11,735 nucleotides of DNA from Pinguiococcus pyrenoidosus (Eukaryota; Sar; Pinguiophyceae; Pinguiochrysidales; Pinguiochrysidaceae). Position numbers and translations under genes: made by a program. This document shows positions 1-6,506 of the stretch, piece after piece (position 1 is the first letter of the stretch; the number at the start of each line of letters is the position of its first letter). The stretch spans positions 1 to 11,735 of the forward strand of contig JAAMXY010000141.1 of NCBI GenBank assembly GCA_019677205.1. The letters run 5' to 3'. Below the pieces are notes generated by a model, which worked only from the letters and a program-made list of their open reading frames with translations, was not told where the DNA came from and searched no databases.

Positions 1-172
1 ATCCAGCGGGCCATCTGCCAAAGAAGGGGGTTTTCTTTCAGATGCTGTGGGACATATGCTGCCTTTTCCCCCTGCTTCTCCTGGATGAAAAGGCACCTTT
101 TGCGATATGCTCTTTGGCCGAAGAGTCCAGATCATCCAGAAAGTTGCTTGCGTAGTTCAGCCACTTCGCCAT
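1..172 (-). CDS. Putative 5' end of a golgin-like gene (partial, runs off left edge)
   Basis: On the minus strand an ATG at 172-170 sits in a strong context (G at -3, G at +4), with an in-frame TGA 33 nt upstream. It opens a peptide beginning MAKWLNYASNFLDDLD followed by an Ala/Lys-rich stretch. A short amphipathic start with Trp-Leu, Leu-Asp and an alanine after a second Asp resembles the N-termini of golgin-84-type Golgi coiled-coil tethers. This similarity is recalled, not searched. Unspliced, the frame stops after 44 codons. Removing a GT...AG segment at 15-96 (82 nt, phase 1) keeps the frame open to the window edge. Neither the coiled-coil body nor a membrane anchor is visible, because only about 30 residues lie here. 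The gene lies downstream of the ABC transporter gene on the same strand. Alternatively this is a chance ORF in non-coding DNA. Confidence 0.35.
15..96 (-). other. Putative spliceosomal intron (82 nt) in the golgin-like gene
   Basis: Read on the minus strand, the donor is AAAAG|GTGCCT and the acceptor follows a pyrimidine-rich run (CCCCCTTCTTTGGCAG). Splicing joins phase 1 to phase 1, bypasses a TGA and leaves an open frame. Its length is close to the better-supported introns elsewhere in the window (78, 79 and 100 nt). The downstream exon is only 14 nt before the edge, so the call rests mainly on splice signals and size. Confidence 0.3.
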
Positions 173-787
173 GTCTGCTACGTGTGGCGCTGGATCACGC
201 GGTCAAGTCATGCACTTCGCCGCACTCGTTTTCCGCCCTTTCAGCCAACTGGTGATGGCCTTCGAAGCGCTTTTCTGATGGAAGAACAGGAAAGAGCTCT
301 TTTTCTCTTCGGCTTTCTGCTCTTTTTTGGGTTGCAGGGCTCGAAAGACGAAACCGTCATTTTACCGAATATGTGCTTTATGATATTCCTATAAATCAAA
401 AAGAGCGTTGAGAAAGTTTTTACTTTTATCAGGAATAGTTGCAAACCAGTCTTTTTGAACCGCCTTTCGGTTTCGAATAAAAAACGGGAAATGCCGGTAA
501 GTTGCTTTGCAGCGCGCAGAAACCCGAGATGCGGGGGGGGCGGGAGAACAGCGTCGACATGAACATCTGTGTGTGTATCTTTGTGCTCGCCAGTACGTGT
601 GATACGTTTCTGCAGGTCTTTCCTCCATGCTTCCTCACATGGCGAGGCCGAGCGTCGGAGCGCCGCCTAGATACACTCGTCTTGCTTCGTTTTCCTCCGC
701 GTTCCGCCTCCTGCGTCCTCTTCTTCCCACCTAACTTTCCTTGTGGGGAGAGGGTGCCGGGAGCTTACGACCGGGAGCTTACGACCA
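173..787. other. Intergenic region: presumed promoter of left gene and 3' UTR of ABC gene
   Basis: No convincing gene is seen in these 615 bases; the short ORFs lack domain-like or compositionally protein-like sequence. The part around 340-490 is visibly AT-richer (for example CCTATAAATC at 388-397) than the flanking DNA. It lies 170-320 bp upstream of the left gene's ATG, so it is a reasonable promoter candidate. The part at 540-787 is GC-richer and should carry the 3' UTR of the transporter gene. It includes a run of eight G at 533-540 and a short GT repeat near 568-576. No AATAAA appears on the minus strand next to the transporter stop, so its polyadenylation site cannot be placed. Confidence 0.5.
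757..784. repeat. 14-bp perfect tandem duplication beside ABC gene stop codon
   Basis: CCGGGAGCTTACGA occurs twice in direct succession (757-770 and 771-784), followed by CC, which begins a third copy. It ends three bases before the minus-strand TAG of the transporter gene (788-790), so it lies at the very start of that gene's 3' UTR. It is probably a replication-slippage duplication; no function is evident. Confidence 0.85.
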
Positions 788-3700
788 CTACGCTAGACCC
801 TGGCGATGCGCTTCGTAGATCGCAGTGAACTCGCCGTTCGGATCCTCCAAGAGCTGAGAGGCCGGGCCGTCCTCGAGAATGTTGCCGTTGCCCAGCACGA
901 GAATGCGATCGTAGTCCATGATGGTGTCGATGCGGTGCGCGATGGTCAGGATCGTGGCATCGGCAAACTCCTCGCGCAAGGTCCTCTGAATGAGACTGTC
1001 CGTAGCGGGGTCGACGGCGCTGGTGGCCTCGTCAAGAAGCAGCAGCTTGCTCCTGCGGATGAGGGCGCGCGCGAAGCAAAGCATCTGGCGCTCGCCGAGG
1101 GAGAAATTGCGCCCGCCTTCTTCTACCTCGGCGAGCAGCTGCCCGGGCAGGATCCGCACGTGATCTCCGAGATGAGCTCTATCTAGGGCGGACCACACCA
1201 CCTCGTCTGAAGCCCTCCCGAAGGGATCGAGGTTGGACCGAACCGTCCCCGTGAACAGCACGGGATCCTGCGGAATGATGCTGATGCGGCCGCGCACGTC
1301 GTCCAGGCCGAGACTGCGCAGCTCCACGCCGTCGAGGCGGATGCTACCAGCGTCGGCTTCCACGAGCCGAAGGATGGCGATGAGGAAGGACGACTTCCCC
1401 GCCCCCGTTCTTCCGCAGATGCCCACGCGCTGCCCCGGCTCAATGGTCACGTTCAGGCCTTTCAGCACCAGCGGCAGGCCAGGGCGGTAGCGCAGCTGCA
1501 GTCCTGAGATCTGCAGTCGACCCTGGGAAGGCCAGCTGCGAGGAGGCAGCAGGTCATGGCGCGTCTCGGCGGCTGCCTCCGGCTCGACCTCGGTGTACTC
1601 CTTCACTCGCTCGACGGACACGATGTACGACTCGCGATCACTCGTCATGCGCACCATCCAGTTGAGACTCTGCGTCACCTGCAAGGCATAGCTGATCGAC
1701 AGAGCGGCGATACCCGCGTTGATGCTGCCCCGCGCGACCACGGCGAGAAGCGCCGCGAAGGTCACAATGCAGGTCCCGACGAGCTCGAGGCGCATCGCCA
1801 GCCAGCGATTCGAGGCCACGTAGAGGTAGTACGCCTGCAGGTTTGCGTCCAGCTTGACGTACTCGTCCTCGACGAACCGGTCCTCCGCGCGGAAGGCTCG
1901 GATGGTGCTCACTCCCTCCAGCACCTCGCCGAATGCACTGAAAATCGGCGACCGAGAGACGGAGTCCAGCCGCTTCAACTCGCGCGACGTCGGGATGTAG
2001 TAGTTCTGCGTGTACCAGTAGAACGCCCCGAGGGGCAGCAAACAGAGGAGGAAGAAGGGCGTCGCGAACGAGATGACCACCACGATTCCTAGCACAGCGA
2101 CGAGCGTACTCAGCCACGAGTAGATCGCCGACATCAGCTGCTCGTCGATCGTGTAGGTGTCCTTGCTGAAGCGATTGAGGATCCTGCCCACCGGGGTGGT
2201 GTCGAAGAAGCTCATCGGCGCCCGCATCATCGCGAAGATCAGGTCCTGGTGAAAGACGCGCGCAGCAGACACGCTCGTGATCGTGACGATGAAGAGAGCC
2301 AGAAGCGTCGTCAGCGCCCCTCCGGCGCTCAACGCGCTGTATAGCCCGAGGCCTTCCTTGCTGTCGACCGTGTCGTTGTGATCGCTCCAGTAGGACAGCC
2401 AGTAGTTCGTTCCGATCAAGAAGGCCTGGTACACGACCAAGCCCAGTGGGATCAACATGCAGAACCAGACGCCTCCGGCGGCAATCATGTACGAATAGTA
2501 CACCTCCATCCCGACCTTGCCCACCGCAACATGCTCTTGCTCGATCAGTTTCCCGGACCGATCCGCATCGCCCTTCTTGAGCAGCTCGTCATACTCCCCC
2601 GGACTCATGTCCACCGCGCTGCTCTCCGCATGAGCCCCCGCCATGGCCTCCACGTTGATCGCGGAGGAATCCACGAGCTTCGCAAAGGGGTGTCCACACC
2701 CGAGGAAGCCCTGAAAGTCCCCAGCGTACGCAACGGTAGATCCGTTGTTCGCGTCGGCGTTGGAGAGTCGACCGCTTGAAGCGCCCTGCCGCATACCGGA
2801 GCCGGCTGCCGCCCGCGAATGGCCGTTCTGGCCGGGGTGGCCATTGTGGCCACCGTGACCGTTCTGGCCACTCTGGCCGTTGCGCGACGTATCTCGAGCA
2901 GACGGCACGTCCAGGCGCTGGAGCAGAAGGATCTTGTGCGCGGAGGGCAGCACGTGCATGTTGTGCGTGACGAGCATGACACACTTCTCACGCAGAAGGC
3001 CCTTGATGCAATGCTCAAAGATGTGAGCAGCCACCTGGCTGTCGACGGCGCTGAGGCAGTCGTCCAAGAGGTACACGTCCGCATCATTGTAAACGGCTCG
3101 GGCCAGGGCCACGCGCTGCTTCTGTCCACCGCTGAGGTTGATGCCCTTCTCCCCGATCTCGGTCGCGTCGCCGGCCGCCAGCTGCTTCAAGTCTGGAAGC
3201 AACGCGCAGGCGGACAGGACTCGGGTGTACCACACGTGGTCGTACTGGCTGCCGAAGAGAATGTTATCGCGCATGGAGCCGTTCTGGATCCACGCGGTTT
3301 GGGCGACGTAGGCGATGCGACCCTTCGTGGAGATGCTTCCGTAGGTGGGATACAGGTCGCCGATGAAGCTGTAGAGCAGGCCGGACTTTCCCGACCCCGT
3401 GCTTCCGACCACTGCGCAGAGCTCCCCGCTCTCGACCTTGATGCTGACGCTGTCGATCAGGGGCGTTCCGTCAGGCCAGCGCAGCTCCGCGTCTTCCGCG
3501 CTCAGCAGCGTCATGCCGGTCTTGATCTCCATGTGCGAGGTCCCCCTGACGCTCAGCACCGCGCTGGAGGAGCCCGAGCTGGACGGTGTCAACGGCGGGC
3601 CCGCTATGGCCGGAAGCTTCTGCACTTCGGGCGTCCGCAGGAAGTTCCGCAGCCGCGCCACGGAAAGCGATGCCTCCACGGTGTAGCTGACCATCATCGG

Positions 3701-5764
3701 GAACATCGCAAGCGGGAAGCGGAGGATGTTGAACAGCGCAAGAGCCGTAAAGGCCTTTGCAGGGGTCAAGGTATGACCCGAGAGCGTGTACGCCGAGAAG
3801 GCCGCCACGGAGACGAGAATCGGCACGACCGTCCACAGGAACCGCGACATGAGCGACCAGAGCATGTACTTGTACAGCGCGCTCAACTCGCGCTCTCGGA
3901 TGCCGTCAATCTTCGACCCGAAGGGCTTCTCCCACGCGTACAGCTTCAGGATCTTGATGCCGGCCAGGACCTCGTTCGTGATCTTGATGCGCTCATCCTT
4001 GACGCGCATCAGGCCTTTCTGCAGCTGCCGGGACTTCGAAGCGACCAGGCCGGTGAGCGGCACGATCAGAACCATCACAGCCACGCCAGCGAAGACGCTC
4101 GCTCCAATCTGTTGCCACAGGAAGACCAGGCTCAAGGTGATCTGATAGGGCGCGGACACGAGCATCGCGAAGTACGACATGAGATCCTGCATCCTCTGGG
4201 CGTCCACCGACATCAGGTTGACGATCTCTCCTGTCGACTTCTTCGAGGACTGCTTGCTGTCGGCAGCTTCCTCGCCGCTGGCGGTCGCTTTGCTTGCCTT
4301 GTCGTTCTTGTCGAGGAGGGGCTTCTCCAGCTCCTCCTTCGTCTCCTCTCCTTTGCCCTGCGCCGAGGCCTCGTCCTTCGGGGCGTCATCGGCGACCACG
4401 GCGCCTGCATTCACGCGCAGCGCCTTCCCGAAGACCATGCTCACCACCGAGGATTTCAAGCGCATCCCCGTCCTGTACGCCCGGTGGAAATACTGGTGCA
4501 GCACGATCGATTGCGCCAAGTTCGTCGCGAACATGAGCGAGACGAGGACGTAGCCTTCATAAGCCGGCGGGGGGTCGTCCTCCGCCGAGTCCTCAATGAA
4601 GCTGATGACGCGATTCAGCAACTGCGGACCCACGAAGAGGAGCGTGTCGTAGACGAGCTTCAGGACGACTGCGACTGCGAACGTGGCACCGAAGCTCTTC
4701 CACATGGCACGAGAGAGGGAAGGGCCCACCGCCTTTCCGTCTCGCTTGGTTCGGTTGGCCTCCTCGGCGCGCTGGCATTCAGCCGTCCAGGATCTTTCCA
4801 GCGACTGGGCCAGAATGGGCGCCCGCTCATCCGGATGCAACGGGTACAGGTCCTCCTGCTTCAGGGCTCGGCGGTAGCCCAGCGCGACGAGCGGATTCAG
4901 CCAGGAGAAGGTCACGTATCCCACGGGCGTCGTGTACATCTCCGGGCTGTACTTGGGTCCATCCCGCGTCGTCTTCTCCTCGCCGGCCAGCGCTTCGTAC
5001 ATGTCGTCGCCCTTGGACTCGTCCTGGCTCCTCCACAAGCTCGAGACGCTGTATCCACTGGTCGTGACGGGGGCACCGCGCGGGTACGCAGGGGTGTGCA
5101 TCTCCTGCGCACTGGCGCTGGCGCTGCTTCCGTCCACCACATCCACGCCAAACTGGTAGTCCCGCAGCTCGCGAAACTCCATGTGCCGGAACGGACTGAG
5201 GCAGAAGAGAAGCGCGGTGATCACGAGCAATCCGCCGGTCGTGTACCAGGCGTCCCGCTCGAAGGGTGAGTCCGGTCCACTCTGCACCATGAGGTGCTCC
5301 TCGAGGGTCGGGTTGAGGGTCACCGCGCCCACAGCGGCGACAATCAGCCAGCAGAGGCGAAGCTCTAGACTTGGGGCGGCATACGTAGGATCCTTGGCCC
5401 GAAGCTCTCTGCTGAGCGCGAAGACCCCCAGCACGATCGCGACGGCGGAGGCGAGGACACAGTACCACTGCTCAAGCGTAGGCACGCTGGTCGTGTCGTC
5501 ATCCCTCGTGTGCGCCCGCGCCGTCCTGGCCAGCGCGAAGCCCACCACGCTGAGCAGGCACAAGAACGCCCCGGCGAGCTGAAGGCCATTGTGCTGGCTC
5601 AGATGCGGAGCGATGCGATTCGCTACGTCCTTCTCAACGAGCGCTTGCGGCACTTGCGGCACGTCGTGCGCACTCTTGGGATGGCGCAGAAGCAGCAGCG
5701 CAACGAGAAGCACCACCGGCGCAGACGCCAGCAGCAGCGACAAGTCGACAGCGATGACGGCCAT
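788..5764 (-). CDS. ABCC/MRP-type full ABC transporter (1658 aa, single exon)
   Basis: ATP-driven membrane exporter of the ABCC (multidrug-resistance-associated protein) class, whose members move organic anions and glutathione or glucuronide conjugates at plasma or vacuolar membranes. The substrate here is unknown. Order: an N-terminal TMD0 of about five helices (residues 1-205), a linker, the conserved lasso region near 280-310, TMD1, NBD1, TMD2, NBD2. NBD1 has Walker A GSTGSGKS (787-794), signature LSGGQ (877-881), Walker B YLLDD (898-902) and His934. NBD2 has Walker A GRTGAGKS (1451-1458), a variant signature NFSLGERQ (1553-1560), catalytic Glu1579 and His1610. Asp902 in place of Glu in NBD1, with the variant signature in NBD2, is the usual ABCC asymmetry: one degenerate and one hydrolytic ATP site. 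Oddities are a Lys/Glu-rich insert (about 455-511) before GEIVN and a Gly-rich tripeptide repeat (962-982). Length is near MRP1-type transporters. The ATG at 5764 has G at -3 and +4; the TTG three codons upstream was not used. Stop is TAG. Confidence 0.95.
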   Translation of the reverse strand: MAVIAVDLSLLLASAPVVLLVALLLLRHPKSAHDVPQVPQALVEKDVANRIAPHLSQHNGLQLAGAFLCLLSVVGFALARTARAHTRDDDTTSVPTLEQWYCVLASAVAIVLGVFALSRELRAKDPTYAAPSLELRLCWLIVAAVGAVTLNPTLEEHLMVQSGPDSPFERDAWYTTGGLLVITALLFCLSPFRHMEFRELRDYQFGVDVVDGSSASASAQEMHTPAYPRGAPVTTSGYSVSSLWRSQDESKGDDMYEALAGEEKTTRDGPKYSPEMYTTPVGYVTFSWLNPLVALGYRRALKQEDLYPLHPDERAPILAQSLERSWTAECQRAEEANRTKRDGKAVGPSLSRAMWKSFGATFAVAVVLKLVYDTLLFVGPQLLNRVISFIEDSAEDDPPPAYEGYVLVSLMFATNLAQSIVLHQYFHRAYRTGMRLKSSVVSMVFGKALRVNAGAVVADDAPKDEASAQGKGEETKEELEKPLLDKNDKASKATASGEEAADSKQSSKKSTGEIVNLMSVDAQRMQDLMSYFAMLVSAPYQITLSLVFLWQQIGASVFAGVAVMVLIVPLTGLVASKSRQLQKGLMRVKDERIKITNEVLAGIKILKLYAWEKPFGSKIDGIRERELSALYKYMLWSLMSRFLWTVVPILVSVAAFSAYTLSGHTLTPAKAFTALALFNILRFPLAMFPMMVSYTVEASLSVARLRNFLRTPEVQKLPAIAGPPLTPSSSGSSSAVLSVRGTSHMEIKTGMTLLSAEDAELRWPDGTPLIDSVSIKVESGELCAVVGSTGSGKSGLLYSFIGDLYPTYGSISTKGRIAYVAQTAWIQNGSMRDNILFGSQYDHVWYTRVLSACALLPDLKQLAAGDATEIGEKGINLSGGQKQRVALARAVYNDADVYLLDDCLSAVDSQVAAHIFEHCIKGLLREKCVMLVTHNMHVLPSAHKILLLQRLDVPSARDTSRNGQSGQNGHGGHNGHPGQNGHSRAAAGSGMRQGASSGRLSNADANNGSTVAYAGDFQGFLGCGHPFAKLVDSSAINVEAMAGAHAESSAVDMSPGEYDELLKKGDADRSGKLIEQEHVAVGKVGMEVYYSYMIAAGGVWFCMLIPLGLVVYQAFLIGTNYWLSYWSDHNDTVDSKEGLGLYSALSAGGALTTLLALFIVTITSVSAARVFHQDLIFAMMRAPMSFFDTTPVGRILNRFSKDTYTIDEQLMSAIYSWLSTLVAVLGIVVVISFATPFFLLCLLPLGAFYWYTQNYYIPTSRELKRLDSVSRSPIFSAFGEVLEGVSTIRAFRAEDRFVEDEYVKLDANLQAYYLYVASNRWLAMRLELVGTCIVTFAALLAVVARGSINAGIAALSISYALQVTQSLNWMVRMTSDRESYIVSVERVKEYTEVEPEAAAETRHDLLPPRSWPSQGRLQISGLQLRYRPGLPLVLKGLNVTIEPGQRVGICGRTGAGKSSFLIAILRLVEADAGSIRLDGVELRSLGLDDVRGRISIIPQDPVLFTGTVRSNLDPFGRASDEVVWSALDRAHLGDHVRILPGQLLAEVEEGGRNFSLGERQMLCFARALIRRSKLLLLDEATSAVDPATDSLIQRTLREEFADATILTIAHRIDTIMDYDRILVLGNGNILEDGPASQLLEDPNGEFTAIYEAHRQGLA
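2819..2881 (-). repeat. 9-bp x 7 in-frame minisatellite (x-G-Q/H tripeptides) in ABC linker
   Basis: Seven consecutive 9-bp units, each containing GGCC (GACC in one) on the plus strand, encode seven tripeptides of form x-Gly-(Gln/His), with x = Asn, Ser, Gly or Pro (residues 962-982 of the transporter). They lie between NBD1 and TMD2, the linker that in CFTR carries the regulatory domain and in other ABCC proteins is flexible and poorly conserved. The stretch is polar, Gly-rich and predicted disordered. The units are in frame, so copy-number change would not break the protein. Confidence 0.9.
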
Positions 5765-5794
5765 TGCCAGCAAGCGAAACGAAGATTGGCGGCC

Positions 5795-6007
5795 TTAGCG
5801 GATCAGCATGTAGTGCGCACTCGGAAGGCGGAGCTCAAGCGCCACAGGGTTCACTCCTTCAATAAGACGGCACTCGGAGGGATACAAACGGTAATCCAAA
5901 GGCATTCGCCGTTGCAAGGCGCTCTCAGGGCTTCGTCGAACATGCGCAGGCTTTCTCCGGAACTCTCCGCCTCGAGCTGGCATCCAACTTAGGGTTTTTA
6001 AAAACAT
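5795..6007 (-). other. Upstream ORF (70 codons) in frame with the ABC transporter
   Basis: On the minus strand an ATG at 6007-6005 opens 70 codons ending with TAA at 5797-5795. The ORF is in the same frame as the transporter, whose ATG comes 10 sense codons after that TAA. The peptide is rich in Arg, Pro and Leu and resembles no known domain, and TMD0 begins properly without it. It is therefore best read as an upstream ORF in the leader, if transcription starts upstream of 6007, rather than coding sequence of the transporter. It could be a chance ORF. Confidence 0.35.
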
Positions 6008-6115
6008 TTCTCAATAGTTTCAATACATAAATATCTTTGTAGTAACCAATGAGTATAAAATATTCAAAAATTTCAAAATAAAGGTCGTACTTATATGGGT
6101 CATATAATGGGCAAT
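5985..6115. promoter_or_regulatory. AT-rich core of a divergent promoter
   Basis: About 130 bases of strongly AT-rich DNA stand out from GC-rich surroundings, between two divergent genes. Contents include a perfect 12-bp palindrome GTTTTTAAAAAC (5994-6005), an AACCAAT box-like sequence (6044-6050), TATAAAA on the plus strand (6054-6060) and several A/T runs. It lies about 230 bp upstream of the transporter ATG and about 400-500 bp upstream of the plus-strand ATG. The promoter role is inferred from position and composition; no start site is shown by the sequence. Confidence 0.45.
6054..6060 (+). promoter_or_regulatory. TATA-like element for the plus-strand gene
   Basis: TATAAAA within the AT-rich core, preceded by CCAAT at 6046-6050. 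If functional it would place a start site near 6085-6095 and a 5' UTR of about 410 nt that contains the heptamer array. In such an AT-rich stretch a match can arise by chance. Confidence 0.25.
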
Positions 6116-6223
6116 GTGCCGAATCAACCGTTTTCATTGGATCTGAGAAGAGGTTGCGCCTTGATCCCCTTGGTCGAAGGCCTACGCGGATCATCTGAGG
6201 TCATCTCGGAAGATCAGTGATCC

Positions 6224-6319
6224 TCTGTCCTACTTTGAATAGTCTGTCCCGTATCTGACCCTCTGTCCCACAATTGATTGTCTGTCCCGCTAGCCCCAAT
6301 CTGTCCAACCACGGACAGA
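6224..6319. repeat. Array of five TCTGTCC heptamers at exact 19-bp spacing plus inverted copy
   Basis: TCTGTCC begins at 6224, 6243, 6262, 6281 and 6300, an exact 19-bp step each time. The 12 bases between copies are unrelated to one another. The final copy is followed after six bases by its reverse complement GGACAGA (6313-6319), giving a perfect 7-bp stem with a 6-nt loop. Conserved cores separated by constant-length, unconserved spacers look more like an array of protein-binding sites than a decayed tandem repeat. It sits between the AT-rich core and the plus-strand gene, so a regulatory role there (promoter or 5' UTR) is plausible but unproven. Confidence 0.8.
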
Positions 6320-6506
6320 GGACGAGATTTTCGCAATGTCTTCGGCGACTCTTGAGCCATACGACAGCGGCGTCTTCCGAATCACTTCTGTTCTGCGCCC
6401 TCTCTCGTCTTCTGTCCACTGTTCACGCGCGCGTCCTCTGGAGCCGGCGCCACCGTGCCATGCAGTGGTGTGCACGCGACTCCGGAGTCTGAAGCGCCGC
6501 GCCAAC

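Larger units (their letters stand above)
5765..6506. other. Divergent intergenic region between ABC gene and membrane-protein gene
   Basis: These 742 bases separate the two start codons and must hold promoters and 5' UTRs for both directions. Parts are annotated separately: an upstream ORF on the transporter side (5795-6007), an AT-rich core (about 5985-6115) and a spaced heptamer array (6224-6319). The stretch 6320-6506 is open in the frame of the plus-strand gene and may be 5' UTR or an N-terminal extension. Confidence 0.7.

Noticed and set aside
476-481. AATAAA polyadenylation signal
   Set aside because: It is on the plus strand, and no plus-strand gene is seen upstream of it in the window. 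The adjacent genes are on the minus strand.
469-540. Short hairpin AACCG/CGGTT near 460 and the G8 run at 533-540
   Set aside because: The five-base stem and the homopolymer have no context suggesting function; the G run could also be length-uncertain in sequencing.
2819-5269. 816-codon plus-strand ORF opposite the transporter gene
   Set aside because: It lies wholly antisense to a gene with unmistakable ABC motifs. Its translation is rich in Arg, His, Val, Gln and Glu with no domain pattern, as expected of a shadow frame in GC-rich coding DNA.
5765-5773. Transporter start three codons upstream at 5773
   Set aside because: The codon there is TTG. A eukaryotic nuclear gene is better started at the ATG at 5764, which has G at -3 and G at +4.
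5990-5996. TTAGGG telomere-like motif
   Set aside because: A single copy within an AT-rich intergenic region; no array, so chance.
5795-6007. Reassigned TAA codon joining the upstream ORF to the transporter
   Set aside because: The upstream peptide has no ABC-like features and TMD0 starts well at 5764. No long ORF in the window contains an internal TAA that would have to be read as sense.
6336-6506. N-terminal extension of the membrane protein from ATG 6336
   Set aside because: The frame is open, but the 57 residues are Arg/Ser/Cys/Pro-rich and protein-like sequence begins only at 6507. It is kept as an alternative start, not the preferred one.
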